The notes: generated from the sequence alone by a model not told the origin. 64,000 nt of DNA from Prochlorococcus sp. AG-436-M02 (GCA_003212515.1 QCPL01000005.1:1-64000), one strand, 5' to 3'; positions 1 through 11,591 are shown, counted from the first letter of the stretch. Numbers and translations: made by a program.

Positions 1-78
1 GGCCGTTCAACAACATTAAATGATGTAAATATAGCTATAGAAAATATTTCAAATGTCGTGCGTGAATTGCGTGCTTAA
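1..78 (+). CDS. C-terminal end of a probable cysteine desulfurase (truncated by window edge)
   Basis: Open frame from base 1 gives GRSTTLNDVNIAIENISNVVRELRA*, resembling the NifS/IscS-type C-terminus. Confidence 0.5.
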   Translation, partial: GRSTTLNDVNIAIENISNVVRELRA

Positions 79-87
79 TTTTTGAAC

Positions 88-993
88 TTAAAGTTTCTTT
101 GCCATTCGAAATTTTGCACTTCTGCTCCGAGTATTAATTGAGTTTTCGTTAGCACTTGCAACAATTGGCTTACGAGTGATTCTCTCTAAACGTTCATCTT
201 TTAGAAAGGAATGCTTGACTAATCGATCTTCAAGAGAATGAAAACTAATTATGCCCATAATACCTCCAGGTAAAAGCCAATTTGGAGCTTTTTCTAGAAG
301 CGTCTCCAGAGCTTCTATTTCATTATTAATAACTATTCGCAATGCTTGAAAGGTTTTAGTTGCAGGATGAATACGCCCATTCCGAAACTTTGCTGGATAG
401 CAGCTTGCGATTGCATGGGCAAGAGAAGCTGTGCCTGTGTAGGAATGATTGACCGATAAATCGTTTTTTATGCGTCGAGCTATACGTCTTGAAAATCTTT
501 CTTCACCATACTTATATATCAAATCAGCGAGAGTTCTTTCATCAGTTTCTTTTATTAATTTTGCAGCTGTAAGATCTTTTTTAGGATTCATTCGCATATC
601 TAAGGGCCCATCTAAGCGAAAACTAAAGCCCCTTTGTGCCTCATCAATTTGCGGACTGCTTACACCTAGATCAGCAAAAATAAATGAAACTTTCTTTTCT
701 GGAAAAAAATCAGCAAAATTTGATGACACAATTTTTACTCTAGAACCATAAATGCTAAGTCGATCTGTCGCTGCTTTAATAGCCACTGGGTCTTGATCTA
801 AGCCAATTATGTGAAGATTTGAATAGGTTTCAAGGATTAAGGAAGCATGACCACCACCACCAATCGTTGCATCAATGAGAGTCCCTTTTTTTAGTATGGT
901 TGCTGGAAGTTGGCTAATTGCTTCAATTACTTCGCTAGAAAGAACAGGTGTGTGTTTGAACTTGGATGTGACAATCTTTGATTCTTCTTTCAT
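88..993 (-). CDS. rsmH: 16S rRNA (cytosine1402-N4)-methyltransferase
   Basis: 301 aa; [34 protein letters not shown] motifs. Confidence 0.96.
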   Translation of the reverse strand: MKEESKIVTSKFKHTPVLSSEVIEAISQLPATILKKGTLIDATIGGGGHASLILETYSNLHIIGLDQDPVAIKAATDRLSIYGSRVKIVSSNFADFFPEKKVSFIFADLGVSSPQIDEAQRGFSFRLDGPLDMRMNPKKDLTAAKLIKETDERTLADLIYKYGEERFSRRIARRIKNDLSVNHSYTGTASLAHAIASCYPAKFRNGRIHPATKTFQALRIVINNEIEALETLLEKAPNWLLPGGIMGIISFHSLEDRLVKHSFLKDERLERITRKPIVASANENSINTRSRSAKFRMAKKL

Positions 994-1037
994 GAGTAGT
1001 TCCTAATATCTAAGTGTCTCTGGAAATGTTTGGCCCC

Positions 1038-2222
1038 ATGTCGCAGCTGGAAACTAGAACAGAGCCAATGGTGGTTAACTTTGGCCCTCATCATCCTTCA
1101 ATGCACGGTGTTCTGAGATTAGTAGTGACACTGGATGGTGAAGATGTAATTGATTGTGAGCCAGTCATTGGATATCTACATCGTGGGATGGAGAAAATTG
1201 CTGAAAATCGAACAAATGTCATGTTTGTTCCTTATGTCAGCCGTATGGATTATGCGGCAGGAATGTTTTATGAGGCAATAGTGGTTAATGCGCCTGAACG
1301 TTTAGCAAATATCTCAATACCTAAGCGTGCGAGTTATATTCGTGTCTTAATGCTTGAACTTAATCGAATTGCTAATCATCTTCTTTGGCTAGGACCATTT
1401 TTAGCTGATGTTGGTGCTCAAACACCGTTTTTTTATATTTTTAGAGAGCGTGAAATGATTTATGACCTTTGGGAAGCAGCAACTGGCCAAAGGTTAATCA
1501 ATAATAATTTTTTCCGAATAGGAGGTGTTGCTTGTGACTTGCCATGGGGATGGCTTGAGAAGTGTAGGGATTTTTGCAATTGGTTTGGTCCAAAGATCGA
1601 TGAATATGAAAAACTTATTACTAATAACCCAATTTTTAGACGTCGTATTGAGGGCTTGGGAGCAATTTCTAAAGAACAAGCAATTAACTGGAGTTTGTCG
1701 GGGCCAATGCTTCGAGCATCAGGGGTTCCCTGGGACTTAAGGAAGGTTGATCAATATGAATGTTATGACGATTTTGATTGGGAGGTTGCTTGTGAACAGG
1801 AAGGCGATTGTTTTGCAAGGTATAGAGTTAGAATTGAGGAGATGCGTCAATCTCTAAGGATTCTACGTCAGGCAATCGAAGCCATCCCTGGTGGACCTAC
1901 TGAGAATCTTGAGGCTTCTCGACAGTCAGAAGGAAAAAATAGTCCTTTTGCAGGTTTTGACTATCAGTATGTGGCTAAGAAAGTTGCTCCAACATTTAAG
2001 ATACCTAATGGTGAGCTTTATACACGCTTAGAGTCAGGTAAGGGAGAAATCGGTGTTTTTATCCAGGGAAATAATGATGTAACGCCCTGGAGATTTAAAA
2101 TACGTGCGGCTGATTTAAATAATTTGCAAATTCTTCCTCATATTTTAAAAGGTGCAAAAGTAGCAGATATTATGGCAATTCTTGGTTCTATAGACGTCAT
2201 TATGGGTTCAGTAGATCGTTAG
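1038..2222 (+). CDS. ndhH: NAD(P)H-quinone oxidoreductase subunit H
   Basis: [21 protein letters not shown] motif. The track starts at 1014 (GTG); ATG at 1038 ([10 protein letters not shown]) fits the family better. Confidence 0.95.
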   Translation: MSQLETRTEPMVVNFGPHHPSMHGVLRLVVTLDGEDVIDCEPVIGYLHRGMEKIAENRTNVMFVPYVSRMDYAAGMFYEAIVVNAPERLANISIPKRASYIRVLMLELNRIANHLLWLGPFLADVGAQTPFFYIFREREMIYDLWEAATGQRLINNNFFRIGGVACDLPWGWLEKCRDFCNWFGPKIDEYEKLITNNPIFRRRIEGLGAISKEQAINWSLSGPMLRASGVPWDLRKVDQYECYDDFDWEVACEQEGDCFARYRVRIEEMRQSLRILRQAIEAIPGGPTENLEASRQSEGKNSPFAGFDYQYVAKKVAPTFKIPNGELYTRLESGKGEIGVFIQGNNDVTPWRFKIRAADLNNLQILPHILKGAKVADIMAILGSIDVIMGSVDR

Positions 2223-2224
2223 TT

Positions 2225-2695
2225 GTGGTATCACCTATCAACCCGAAAGATTGGCTGTTATTAAAACATATTGTTCGCTTTGGGGATATAGATGCTGCAG
2301 GTGTTATTCACTTCCATCATTTGTTACGCTGGTCTCATGAGGCTTGGGAAGAAAGTTTGCAGATATATGGACTTAAAGCAATAGATGTTTTTCCTTCTTC
2401 AGTAGATATTCATCACTACATTGATATTGCTCTGCCAATTGTGCATTGTGAGGCGGATTTTATGGCACCTATTTGTATAGCAGATGAATTAGAAATTCAA
2501 TTAGCTCCTTTGAAAGTAGATGCTGGCTGCTTTCAAGTAAAATATGCTTTTAAAAGAGATGAAAGGCTTGTTGCACACTCTCTTATTAAGCATCGAGCAA
2601 TTAATGGTGAGTCACGTTATCCATGTGACTTGCCTGAAGACATTCACCGTTGGTTGGAGGCATCTTCGATAGGTCAAGGGGTTAGCTCTCTTTAG
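2225..2695 (+). CDS. Hotdog-fold acyl-CoA thioesterase, probable DHNA-CoA thioesterase of phylloquinone synthesis
   Basis: VRFGDIDAAGVIHFHHLLRWSHEAWE hotdog motif; sits within the men gene cluster. Confidence 0.8.
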   Translation: MVSPINPKDWLLLKHIVRFGDIDAAGVIHFHHLLRWSHEAWEESLQIYGLKAIDVFPSSVDIHHYIDIALPIVHCEADFMAPICIADELEIQLAPLKVDAGCFQVKYAFKRDERLVAHSLIKHRAINGESRYPCDLPEDIHRWLEASSIGQGVSSL

Positions 2696-3932
2696 TTTCT
2701 AGCCAAGATCTCCATTTCTCTATTTCCCATTTACCTAACGAATTGGTTGAGAGTTTAGGACAATGATGCCATGCAATTGGCCTTTCAATATAAGGCCAAT
2801 TTTTAACAATGTTTTTTAGTTGATCAAATAGCTCTGATAAATTGAGGTTGTCGTTAGAACTTTGAAATTTTATAAGTGCCTCTAGCCTTGCTCCCCATTC
2901 CTCATCTTTTGTAGGTATTAGTAAAATATTATCAATAGGCATACCTCTTTCTTGTGCCTCATTTACTAGAAGTTTTTGAAGCTGTTCAGGGAAAATAGTC
3001 TCTCCTCCAGAATTAATTGCTGTATCTCTTCTCCCAATAATTTTCAGGTGTTGCATATTATGAGAATTAGTTAGTTGTGCTGCATCTCCTGATTCCCACC
3101 AACCATCTTTATTAGCGATTGACTGAAGGCTTCCATCTTTATTAAGAATGCTAGCTAATCTTTTTGCACGAATGTGTAACGCATTTGCTTGTCCAAGCTT
3201 TAATTCAATACCTTCTAGGGGTTCTCCGACGGAGTCTATTCCGCGTAGGAAATCCTCTGGTTTTTGGACAGTTACCATAGCAGCAGTTTCAGTTGCGCCA
3301 TAACAAGGCGCTAAACGAATTTCTAAACTCCTTGCTTTTGTTGCTAGGTTTTTTGATATCGAACTACCACCGATCCAGATAACAGAAAATAATTTCAACC
3401 ATCTAACCCCTGAAGAATCATTCATGAGGCGATTGAGTTGTGTTGGCACTAAAGATGTAATGAGTGGTCCTGGATGTTTTGAAATTAGCTCATGACTGAT
3501 TTTTTCGAGTTGTTGTGGAAGATGCAGCAAGCTTGGTTTGATCCAATGATGCTCTGCGCCCCAGCAACGACTTCTCCACCAAGGCAGTAATCCACTGACA
3601 TGATGAAGCGGCAATGTATTTACAATAAGACATTGTTGAGGTTCTATCCCTTGAGCCTTTAGCCATTGCGCTGTTGCAAGTGCTGAGTTGTCTAAATTGC
3701 TACAAGTATGTAGACATTGCTTATGTTCATTCAGACTGCCACCACTTCGAATAATTACTCCAGCTTCTTTGGAGGAGATATTTTTTCTTAAAAGTTTTTC
3801 TTTTGTAGATTCATTAGGTAACAATTGAGCCCACTTTCCAGAATCTAAAATATTTCCCAACTTTTGAGAGCATACTTCGAGCTTGTTGCGATCGCAAAAA
3901 ATTATAGTAACTTCCTTCATGCTGCTTCCCAT
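2682..3932 (-). CDS. menE: O-succinylbenzoate-CoA ligase
   Basis: AMP-binding family (YGATETAAM, GWWESGD, GRRDTAINSGGE); next to menC. Start may be MKEVTI at 3920. Confidence 0.85.
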   Translation of the reverse strand: MGSSMKEVTIIFCDRNKLEVCSQKLGNILDSGKWAQLLPNESTKEKLLRKNISSKEAGVIIRSGGSLNEHKQCLHTCSNLDNSALATAQWLKAQGIEPQQCLIVNTLPLHHVSGLLPWWRSRCWGAEHHWIKPSLLHLPQQLEKISHELISKHPGPLITSLVPTQLNRLMNDSSGVRWLKLFSVIWIGGSSISKNLATKARSLEIRLAPCYGATETAAMVTVQKPEDFLRGIDSVGEPLEGIELKLGQANALHIRAKRLASILNKDGSLQSIANKDGWWESGDAAQLTNSHNMQHLKIIGRRDTAINSGGETIFPEQLQKLLVNEAQERGMPIDNILLIPTKDEEWGARLEALIKFQSSNDNLNLSELFDQLKNIVKNWPYIERPIAWHHCPKLSTNSLGKWEIEKWRSWLETKES

Positions 3933-4891
3933 ACTGTCTTTGGATTTGTGTTAAAAAGAGGACTATTTGGCAGCCAACCGGGAGCAAGCCCTGGCTGTGC
4001 AGGCGTACAACTTTTTTGTTGTAATGCAGCTAAATGCTCAATCCAACGTCGACCGATTCCTGTTTCAAAGGAAGTGCTAATAACTCGATATCCAGTTTTA
4101 TTAAGTAATTCTTTCAGTAAAATTTGTGGATCTCCTTCTAGTAGTGGTCTGCGAATTTGCCAGCTTTTCCAGGTTTGACGTAAAGATGGAGTCGTCATTA
4201 AAGATTCATCAAGAGCTACTGGAATATATTCAGCCAATTCTTGTAATCCTTCAATGTCTTCTACAGGTAGAGGTTGCTCTAGCCATTCTAATCTTGGATC
4301 AAGGTGTAATTCTTGGGCCCATTCTTTAGCTTTGCTTCTGGTCCAACCACCATTTGCGTCAATTCTTAAATGCGTGTTATTTGGTAATTTCCCTAAGATT
4401 TTTTGTAGTAAAACTGCTTCAACTGCATTTGAGTAATTAGCAACTTTCCACTTGAACGTCAGCTGTTTTGCAGAATCATTATCTTTATTTTCAAGAATAG
4501 AATCTAGCGTTTGTAGTAGCTCTAGTTCTTTAGTAGGCAATAAGATTGCTGAGGAAGAAACCCGTAGCCATTCTTGTGTTGAATAAGATCCTACTATGGA
4601 GTTGATTTCAGCGAGTGCTGATCCAAATCCAAATCCCATTGACCCTGGCCATTTATGTAGTTGATTCTCTAACGATTCTTTAGAAAGTGAGCTGCCAAGT
4701 CTTTCAAGTATCTTTTCACATTGATTTAGCTCTAAGGAATTGAATGGAGAAATTTCACCCCATCCAATTTGATTATTTTGATCTTGAAGTTTTATCAGCC
4801 ATCCTTTTTTGCTTGTGATCACCCTTTGCGATGTTTGGATAGGTTTCAGTAGATGAAACGAAAATGGTTTGATTTCTAGTTTTAGTGTCAT
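3917..4891 (-). CDS. menC: o-succinylbenzoate synthase
   Basis: Enolase-superfamily motifs (RIDANGGW, LEQPLP, ALDES); next to menE and menA. Confidence 0.85.
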   Translation of the reverse strand: MTLKLEIKPFSFHLLKPIQTSQRVITSKKGWLIKLQDQNNQIGWGEISPFNSLELNQCEKILERLGSSLSKESLENQLHKWPGSMGFGFGSALAEINSIVGSYSTQEWLRVSSSAILLPTKELELLQTLDSILENKDNDSAKQLTFKWKVANYSNAVEAVLLQKILGKLPNNTHLRIDANGGWTRSKAKEWAQELHLDPRLEWLEQPLPVEDIEGLQELAEYIPVALDESLMTTPSLRQTWKSWQIRRPLLEGDPQILLKELLNKTGYRVISTSFETGIGRRWIEHLAALQQKSCTPAQPGLAPGWLPNSPLFNTNPKTVWEAA

Positions 4892-4907
4892 AAATTATTT
4901 CTTTTCA

Positions 4908-5864
4908 TCAGAATGTATTTAAGGTCTTACTAAGTGCCAAACCGATACTTAAACCAATCCCATTTAGAGCTTGAAAACGTAAAGCTAGAAATTTACTTTC
5001 ACTAATTATTGTTGGATGATTATGGTGTTTTTTAAGTAAACGTATAAGTGTGATCGCAGGAGGTAAACCAATTATGCCCAGTACAGCAGTGATAGGCCAT
5101 TCACCAAAAAAAATTGGGATCCATTCAAGACTAATACACAGACCAACTAACCAAGGCACAAGTGCTGCAGATTTCTGTGTTCCTATGCGGACCAACAATG
5201 TTTTTTTCCCATGAGCGGAATCTTGAATTACTTGATGGAAATTTGCACAAAAAAGGACTAGTGAAGTTGCTACCGCTGGGCCTGCACCAAGCATTATCGC
5301 TGTATTCCAAGGAATTGAATTCACATTGCTTGAATTAGGTGAAAGGACCAAGAGAGCTGCCGCTGTTGCTAAGGGGCCAAAAGCTAACCAGCATAAAGGT
5401 TCTCCCCAGCCTTGATAGCCAAGTCGAAATGGAGGACCTTGATAGAGATAACCTAAGCAACAGCTTCCTATTACTAAAACAAAAACTGCAAAATGACTTC
5501 TTATTGCCAGCATTAGGATTAGTGAAAGACCTAAGGAAAGTGTTAAATAAGCGAGATTACGGATCAGTTTTCTTTTACCAGTTAGTGCAACAACTGAATG
5601 AAGCTTGAATTCATCTATTCCAGTAGATGAATCAAATAGATCGTTTGTTAGGTTCTCCCAGATTAAAAGTAAAATAGATGCAAGTACAAAACCTAGAAGT
5701 TGATCTAAGCGAATAATTTCACCTGCACCATGCTTCCAGCCTGCTGCCAAAATGATCGGCATAACTGCGACTGAATATAAAGGCCATTTAATTGCTTTTT
5801 TCCATAATTCTCTTCTGCTGTTTCTTGAAGGATGAAGTGATGCAACAGCATTTTTGTCTTTCAT
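4908..5864 (-). CDS. menA: 1,4-dihydroxy-2-naphthoate phytyltransferase
   Basis: Multi-TM UbiA-type prenyltransferase with NLTNDLFD; men cluster context. Confidence 0.88.
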   Translation of the reverse strand: MKDKNAVASLHPSRNSRRELWKKAIKWPLYSVAVMPIILAAGWKHGAGEIIRLDQLLGFVLASILLLIWENLTNDLFDSSTGIDEFKLHSVVALTGKRKLIRNLAYLTLSLGLSLILMLAIRSHFAVFVLVIGSCCLGYLYQGPPFRLGYQGWGEPLCWLAFGPLATAAALLVLSPNSSNVNSIPWNTAIMLGAGPAVATSLVLFCANFHQVIQDSAHGKKTLLVRIGTQKSAALVPWLVGLCISLEWIPIFFGEWPITAVLGIIGLPPAITLIRLLKKHHNHPTIISESKFLALRFQALNGIGLSIGLALSKTLNTF

Positions 5865-5928
5865 AGGATTTTGAGCTCCCGCTTCTAATCTGAATTACGA
5901 TTATCTATTTGATTAGTCTCTTTCATCA

Positions 5929-7371
5929 TTGCCCAAATTAGCCATGAAGACTAGTCTCACTTTTAGTGAAATTCTTCAAGTTTCTTTAAGAAGCTGGGCT
6001 TTAAGGCGGTCTGATGAGTGTGTCTTAAGTCTTGCATTGCCAACAAATATTGTAGATCCAGTCGATGCCTTAACTGTAATTGCAGATCAATTGCAATTTA
6101 GTTTTCTATGGGATCAGCTTCCTGGTCTTTCTATAGCTGCTTCAGGTCAATGTCAAAATTTCGACTTAACTGGTCCAAGGCGATTTGAATTAGCTGAAAG
6201 ATTCAGTTACGAGACTCTTGAAAGAGTGGTTAACTTATCACCTGAGGCTCCTAATCATGCTAACCCAAGGATTTTATTTAAATTTACTTTTTTTGAGCAA
6301 GCTGCTCATGAAAAGAAGATTGTCAAGAGTAACCCTGCTGTTCAGGCAGTACTCCCTCGTTGGCAGTTAACCCGTCAAGCTGGGAGTGGATGGTTAAGGC
6401 TGAATGCTGTAGTTGCTGATGAAACTGATGTTAGAGAGTTTATAGAGCAATCTTGGTTGATGCGCCAGAAGCTCGATAGATCAATATTAGCTTGGGAGAA
6501 AAGTTCCAAACGAATTAATACAGATTTAACAATACCAACTTCTCAAACATGGCAGAAAAGTTATCGATTAGCCCTTGAAAAAGGAATTGATTTAGTTAAT
6601 TCTGGTGAATTGAATAAATTGGTGCTTGCAGTAAGACATTTAGCATTACTTAATAAGCCCTTAGATCACCTTGCATTACTTGCAAGCTTGAGAAGACATC
6701 AAAAGGGGAGTTGCCGTTTTCTTTGGAAGACTTCTCATGATGAATCATTCTTTGGAGCTTCGCCAGAGCGTTTAGTGAGTGTAAAGAAAACCATTCTGCA
6801 TACTGATGCCCTTGCAGGTACAGCAGGTTGCAATGATGAAGGATGGGACTTGCTGAAATCGGAGAAAAACTTAAGGGAGCATGAATTAGTTGTTTCATCA
6901 ATAAAGAATCAATTGATTGAGAAAGGTTTGGATCCAATTTGTCTTAGACCCCCTCGATTAGCAAAGCATGGTAATCTCATTCACTTACATACTCCACTAA
7001 AAGCTTTTTCAAAAGGTCTTTCTGCCCTTGAATTAGTAGAAGCATTGCACCCGACACCAGCCGTAGCTGGATTGCCGAGAATTAAATCAATGCAATGGTT
7101 AAGAACTTTGGAACCTTTTGATCGCGAATCTTATGCGGCTCCTATTGGATGGATAGATAATAATGGAAATGCCGATTTTAGAGTTGCTATTCGATGTGGA
7201 TATACAAAAGGTAGTCATCTATATTTAATGGCTGGTGCAGGCTTGGTTAAGGGATCAATTCTAGAGAGTGAGTTGCAAGAGGTTGAGTTGAAATTAGCTG
7301 TTCTTGCGGATCAATTAGAACTTAACTCTTCTTCTCAAGGGAAATCTCTTAGTAGACGCTCGATGATTTGA
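5929..7371 (+). CDS. menF: Isochorismate synthase
   Basis: Chorismate-binding family motifs ([39 protein letters not shown]); divergent from menA. Confidence 0.9.
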   Translation: MPKLAMKTSLTFSEILQVSLRSWALRRSDECVLSLALPTNIVDPVDALTVIADQLQFSFLWDQLPGLSIAASGQCQNFDLTGPRRFELAERFSYETLERVVNLSPEAPNHANPRILFKFTFFEQAAHEKKIVKSNPAVQAVLPRWQLTRQAGSGWLRLNAVVADETDVREFIEQSWLMRQKLDRSILAWEKSSKRINTDLTIPTSQTWQKSYRLALEKGIDLVNSGELNKLVLAVRHLALLNKPLDHLALLASLRRHQKGSCRFLWKTSHDESFFGASPERLVSVKKTILHTDALAGTAGCNDEGWDLLKSEKNLREHELVVSSIKNQLIEKGLDPICLRPPRLAKHGNLIHLHTPLKAFSKGLSALELVEALHPTPAVAGLPRIKSMQWLRTLEPFDRESYAAPIGWIDNNGNADFRVAIRCGYTKGSHLYLMAGAGLVKGSILESELQEVELKLAVLADQLELNSSSQGKSLSRRSMI

Positions 7372-8261
7372 TCAGCAAGGGGAATATTTGCTAAATGCTC
7401 TACTTCTCTAATACCTGTCGGACTTGTGACATTGATTTCGCTTAACATTCCTCCAATTACATCAATACCTACAAAGAATAGACCTTCTTTTTTTAATGAA
7501 GGTCCTAACTTCGAGCAAATCTCTTGTTCTCGTTCTGAAAGTGTTGTAGCTTCAGCTGTGCCACCTAGAGCTAGATTACTTCGGAAATCTCCGTACTTGG
7601 GCTTACGATTAATAGCACCGAATGGTTCACCATTGACTAATAAAATTCGCTTGTCTCCTTCAATGACTTTTGGCAAAAACTTTTGCATCATTACTGGAAT
7701 TTGTTCTTGAGATGTAACTAGTTCCAACAATGCATTAAGACCTGCCGCTGAATCTCCTACTCGAATCACCCCTTGCCCACCTTTACCACCAAGAGGTTTT
7801 AAAACGACTTCTCCTTGGTCTTGAGCAAATGCTTTTAATTCATTGACTCTACTAGCAACAAATGTTGGTGCCATCAAGTTGCTAAACCTTAGTGCACCAA
7901 GCTTCTCGTTCCATGCCCTTAAAGATGCTGGTTTATTGAGAACAAGAACACCGTTGCGTTCTGCAACTTCCAATAAATGTGTTGCATATAAAAAGGCTTC
8001 ATCTACTGGAGGGTCTTTACGCATCCAAATGCAATGAAATTCATTAAGGGAAAGATTTTCAGGTTCACCAAGCGTTACCCATGGCTCAGGAATAATAGTT
8101 TTTGCTACTACACCAGCTTGGGCACCTTTTGCCTGAAGGTCAGATGGGGTGCATACCCAAATTTCAAGAGATGCACGATAACAAGCTTCTATTAGAGCGG
8201 CTGAAGAATCCTTTGCAGGATTAATTAACTCAATTGGGTCAAGAACAAATAACTGTTTCAT
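7335..8261 (-). CDS. gshB: Glutathione synthetase
   Basis: ATP-grasp fold with [14 protein letters not shown] and [12 protein letters not shown]. Confidence 0.94.
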   Translation of the reverse strand: MKQLFVLDPIELINPAKDSSAALIEACYRASLEIWVCTPSDLQAKGAQAGVVAKTIIPEPWVTLGEPENLSLNEFHCIWMRKDPPVDEAFLYATHLLEVAERNGVLVLNKPASLRAWNEKLGALRFSNLMAPTFVASRVNELKAFAQDQGEVVLKPLGGKGGQGVIRVGDSAAGLNALLELVTSQEQIPVMMQKFLPKVIEGDKRILLVNGEPFGAINRKPKYGDFRSNLALGGTAEATTLSEREQEICSKLGPSLKKEGLFFVGIDVIGGMLSEINVTSPTGIREVEHLANIPLADQIIERLLRDFP

Positions 8262-8265
8262 TGCT

Positions 8266-8529
8266 TTATTTGTCTTGTTTGATGAGTTTGTCTAATTGCC
8301 CAGCACTTTCTAGTGAATAGAGTTCGTCACAGCCTCCAATTCCTTCATTGTTAATAAAAATTTGTGGAACAGTCGTTCGACCATCTGATCTATCGCACAT
8401 TTTTGATCGGGCTGCTGGGTCACCATCTATTGAATATTCTTCATAATTTATCCCTTTTTGATCTAACAATGCTTTTGCTCTGATGCAAAAAGGGCAGTAT
8501 TGCCATGTGTAAATCTCAACTTTTGCCAT
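8266..8529 (-). CDS. grxC: Glutaredoxin
   Basis: CPFC active site, [19 protein letters not shown]. Confidence 0.93.
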   Translation of the reverse strand: MAKVEIYTWQYCPFCIRAKALLDQKGINYEEYSIDGDPAARSKMCDRSDGRTTVPQIFINNEGIGGCDELYSLESAGQLDKLIKQDK

Positions 8530-8608
8530 GAACTTGATGCTTGGTTGATGGTTATCCTAACGATGATTGTTATGCTGGATTTTTTTAACAGCTTTAGGGA
8601 TTCTAGTT

Positions 8609-9746
8609 GTGCATGATCTTACTGATTTTAAAAAGTCTATTTCTTTTTTGAGTGATCGCCTGAGCAATGCTCAGGACTGTCTTTGACGTACCTGCTTTAC
8701 ATGCTAGGAAGTTAGATCTTGAACAAATTGCAGCTCAGCCAGATTTCTGGAACGATCAACAGAAGGCTAAAAAACAAATGCGCCTCTTAGACGAGGTTAG
8801 GGATCAATTGAATAAATTAATAGAATGGCAAGGGATTCTTCAGGATGCGATAGCTGTTTTAGATTTGTATGAGATTGAGGAGGATGATGAATTTCTTACA
8901 GAAGCTCAACATGGATTAAATAAATTAGAAGCTGAACTTGATCTTTGGGAGCTTGAAAGGCTCTTGAGTGGTCCTTATGACAAGGATGGCGCGGTCTTAG
9001 CAATAAATGCTGGTGCAGGGGGGACAGATGCCCAAGACTGGGCTCAGATGCTTTTAAGAATGTACACACGTTGGGCGGAATCACATGGGATGAAAGTGAC
9101 GCTAAATGAACTTTCTGAAGGAGAAGAAGCAGGTATTAAAAGTGCGAGTATTGAAATAGAGGGACGTTATGCATACGGTTATTTGCAGAATGAAAAAGGG
9201 ACGCATCGCTTAGTGAGAATCTCCCCTTTTAATGCCAATGGGAAACGTCAGACTAGCTTTGCAGGTGTAGAGGTTATGCCACAACTTGATGAGGATATTC
9301 AACTAGAAATCCCTGATAAAGATTTAGAGATAACCACAAGTCGATCAGGGGGAGCTGGTGGACAAAATGTCAATAAAGTTGAAACTGCAGTTCGTATTCT
9401 TCATATACCAACTGGTTTAGCAGTTAGGTGTACTCAAGAACGTTCACAGCTTCAGAATAAAGAGAAGGCTATGGCATTATTGAAAGCAAAATTGATGATA
9501 ATTGCTCAGGAACAGCGTGCTGCAGAGATTGCTGATATTCGCGGTGACATGGTCGAAGCAGCTTGGGGAAATCAGATTAGAAACTATGTGTTTCATCCTT
9601 ATCGGATGGTTAAAGACTTACGCACTGAGAAAGAATCTACTGATGTAGAAGGAGTTATGAATGGAGACATAGATTTATTTATTCAATCTCTTCTATTACA
9701 AGGCATTGAGCAAAAAGATCATCAATTAGACGGTACAGATCAATGA
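8609..9746 (+). CDS. prfB: Peptide chain release factor 2, translated by programmed +1 frameshift
   Basis: GTG at 8609 opens [25 protein letters not shown], stopping at TGA 8684-8686. A +1 shift at CTT_TGA_C joins [22 protein letters not shown]... ([10 protein letters not shown] present). The track reports only the shifted frame from 8667. Confidence 0.93.
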
Positions 9747-9934
9747 AGGAAAAAATTATGTCAACCCAAAATTCTGAGACTAAGGTGCCCTCTCCAAGTT
9801 TTGTCAAACTAGCTATGAAAAATATGGTGAGGAAAGGTAGTCAAAGCCTTTTTCATTTTTCATTAACAGCTATTGGACTGCTTGGCTTTCTTTTGATGCT
9901 TGCATTTTTCTTTAGACCATCTGTACCTCATTGA
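9743..9934 (+). CDS. Small conserved membrane protein
   Basis: 63 aa with one hydrophobic segment ([17 protein letters not shown]); ATGA overlap with prfB stop, alternative ATG at 9758. Confidence 0.7.
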   Translation: MKEKIMSTQNSETKVPSPSFVKLAMKNMVRKGSQSLFHFSLTAIGLLGFLLMLAFFFRPSVPH

Positions 9935-9937
9935 TTT

Positions 9938-10522
9938 ATGAAGATAGAACAGCCTTTAAGCTCTGAAATCTTAAATCTTGATCTTGCTTTTACTAGCGAT
10001 ATACCTTTGAAAATAAAGAATCAAATTAATCAAGAAAGTATCAACCTTTTAAAAGATTCAGATTTTTGGCGTCTTACTTTAACAAAATGGATAAGTTTTA
10101 TAAGAAAGAACCCTAAATTAACTTGCCCAGAATCTGTAAGGAGAAATAATTATTTAAGTCTTGGATTAGTTTTTACTGATGATTTAGTTATCTCAGAATT
10201 AAACAAAGAATGGCGAAATAAAAATCTACCAACCGATGTTCTTTCTTTTGCAGCATTAGAGGGTGATTATGTGCAACCTGAAATTGCTGCTTTAGAGTTA
10301 GGGGATATCTTTGTTTCAGTAGAAACTGCTTTTAAGCAAGCAAGTTTTTATAATCAATCATTAGCACAGGAGTTAACTTGGTTGGTAAGTCATGGGACTT
10401 TGCATTTACTTGGTTGGGATCATTCTTGTTCAGAAAGCCTTAGTAAAATGTTGACTTTGCAAGAAGAGCTAATCAAAATGCAGAAAAATAGAACCTCTTA
10501 TAAATGTGTTAAACCTAATTAA
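9938..10522 (+). CDS. ybeY: Endoribonuclease YbeY (rRNA maturation)
   Basis: HGTLHLLGWDHS metal-binding motif; NLPTDVLSF. Confidence 0.93.
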   Translation: MKIEQPLSSEILNLDLAFTSDIPLKIKNQINQESINLLKDSDFWRLTLTKWISFIRKNPKLTCPESVRRNNYLSLGLVFTDDLVISELNKEWRNKNLPTDVLSFAALEGDYVQPEIAALELGDIFVSVETAFKQASFYNQSLAQELTWLVSHGTLHLLGWDHSCSESLSKMLTLQEELIKMQKNRTSYKCVKPN

Positions 10523-10525
10523 AAA

Positions 10526-10993
10526 ATGACACATAACACTAAACAACAGAATATTGAGGAAGTCCCAGATTTATTTACTCATATAAATAAATCTGGCCGA
10601 AGAACCTCCTGGAATATCTCCAAAGATTTGTCTGCAAGTTTTAAATATGCCTTGAACGGAATTGGATATGCTTTGAAAAGCCAAAGAAATTTCCGGATTC
10701 ATACCTTTATTGGTTTTTTAGTTGCGCTTTTAGCTATTTGGTTAGATTTACCCTTAGCTGATCTTGCGATAATTTCTATTACTATAGGTTCTATTTTGGT
10801 TTTGGAGTTAATCAATACATCTATAGAGGCAGTTGTCGACTTATCTATTGGTAGGCGTTTTCATCCTTTGGCAAGAGTTGCTAAAGATTGTGCAGCAGCC
10901 TCAGTATTAATTGGATCAATGACTGCATTGATTATTGCTATTCTTTTGATAATTCCCCCAGTCTTAGAGAAAATCGGAGCCTACAAATTGTAA
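10526..10993 (+). CDS. dgkA: Diacylglycerol kinase family protein
   Basis: ELINTSIEAVVDL motif and TM segments. Confidence 0.88.
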   Translation: MTHNTKQQNIEEVPDLFTHINKSGRRTSWNISKDLSASFKYALNGIGYALKSQRNFRIHTFIGFLVALLAIWLDLPLADLAIISITIGSILVLELINTSIEAVVDLSIGRRFHPLARVAKDCAAASVLIGSMTALIIAILLIIPPVLEKIGAYKL

Positions 10994-10997
10994 TACC

Positions 10998-11591
10998 ATG
11001 CTTTTAGTTATTGACAATTATGACAGCTTTACATACAACCTTGTTCAGTATTTTGGAGAGTTGTCTGGGGAACATCCCTTAGCAAAAGATATTCTAGTAA
11101 AACGTAATGATGAGATTTCTATTTCTCAGATAAAGAATCTCAAACCTGAAGCAATTGTACTTTCCCCTGGACCAGGAGACCCTGATCAATCTGGAGTTTG
11201 TTTAGATATTTTAAATGAATTATCTAGCAATCAACCTATTCTTGGAGTTTGTTTAGGTCATCAAGCAATTGCTCAGACTTTTGGTGGGAAGATAATTAGA
11301 GCTAACGAACTTATGCATGGAAAAACATCCAAGGTTTTTCATCATGGGAAGGGTATTTTTTCTGGCTTATCAGATCCTCTTGTTGCAACTAGATATCACA
11401 GTTTAATTGCTGATAGAGCTACTTTGCCTAAATCATTAGAAGTTACTGCTTGGCTAAAGGATGGCACAATTATGGGACTACATCATAGAGACTTCCCAAA
11501 TTTATATGGAGTCCAGTTTCATCCTGAAAGTGTTCTGACTGAATCTGGTCATCATTTGCTCAGTAATTTCTTAGGATTGGCTGATGCCTAA
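10998..11591 (+). CDS. trpG: Anthranilate / aminodeoxychorismate synthase glutamine amidotransferase component
   Basis: DNYDSFTYNLVQY, GVCLGHQAIAQ, GVQFHPESVLTE. Confidence 0.9.
   Translation: MLLVIDNYDSFTYNLVQYFGELSGEHPLAKDILVKRNDEISISQIKNLKPEAIVLSPGPGDPDQSGVCLDILNELSSNQPILGVCLGHQAIAQTFGGKIIRANELMHGKTSKVFHHGKGIFSGLSDPLVATRYHSLIADRATLPKSLEVTAWLKDGTIMGLHHRDFPNLYGVQFHPESVLTESGHHLLSNFLGLADA

Noticed and set aside
8667-8669. ATG at 8667 as the prfB start
   Set aside because: Upstream GTG frame plus CTT_TGA_C +1 shift restores the conserved RF2 N-terminus; ATG 8667 is in the shifted frame by chance.
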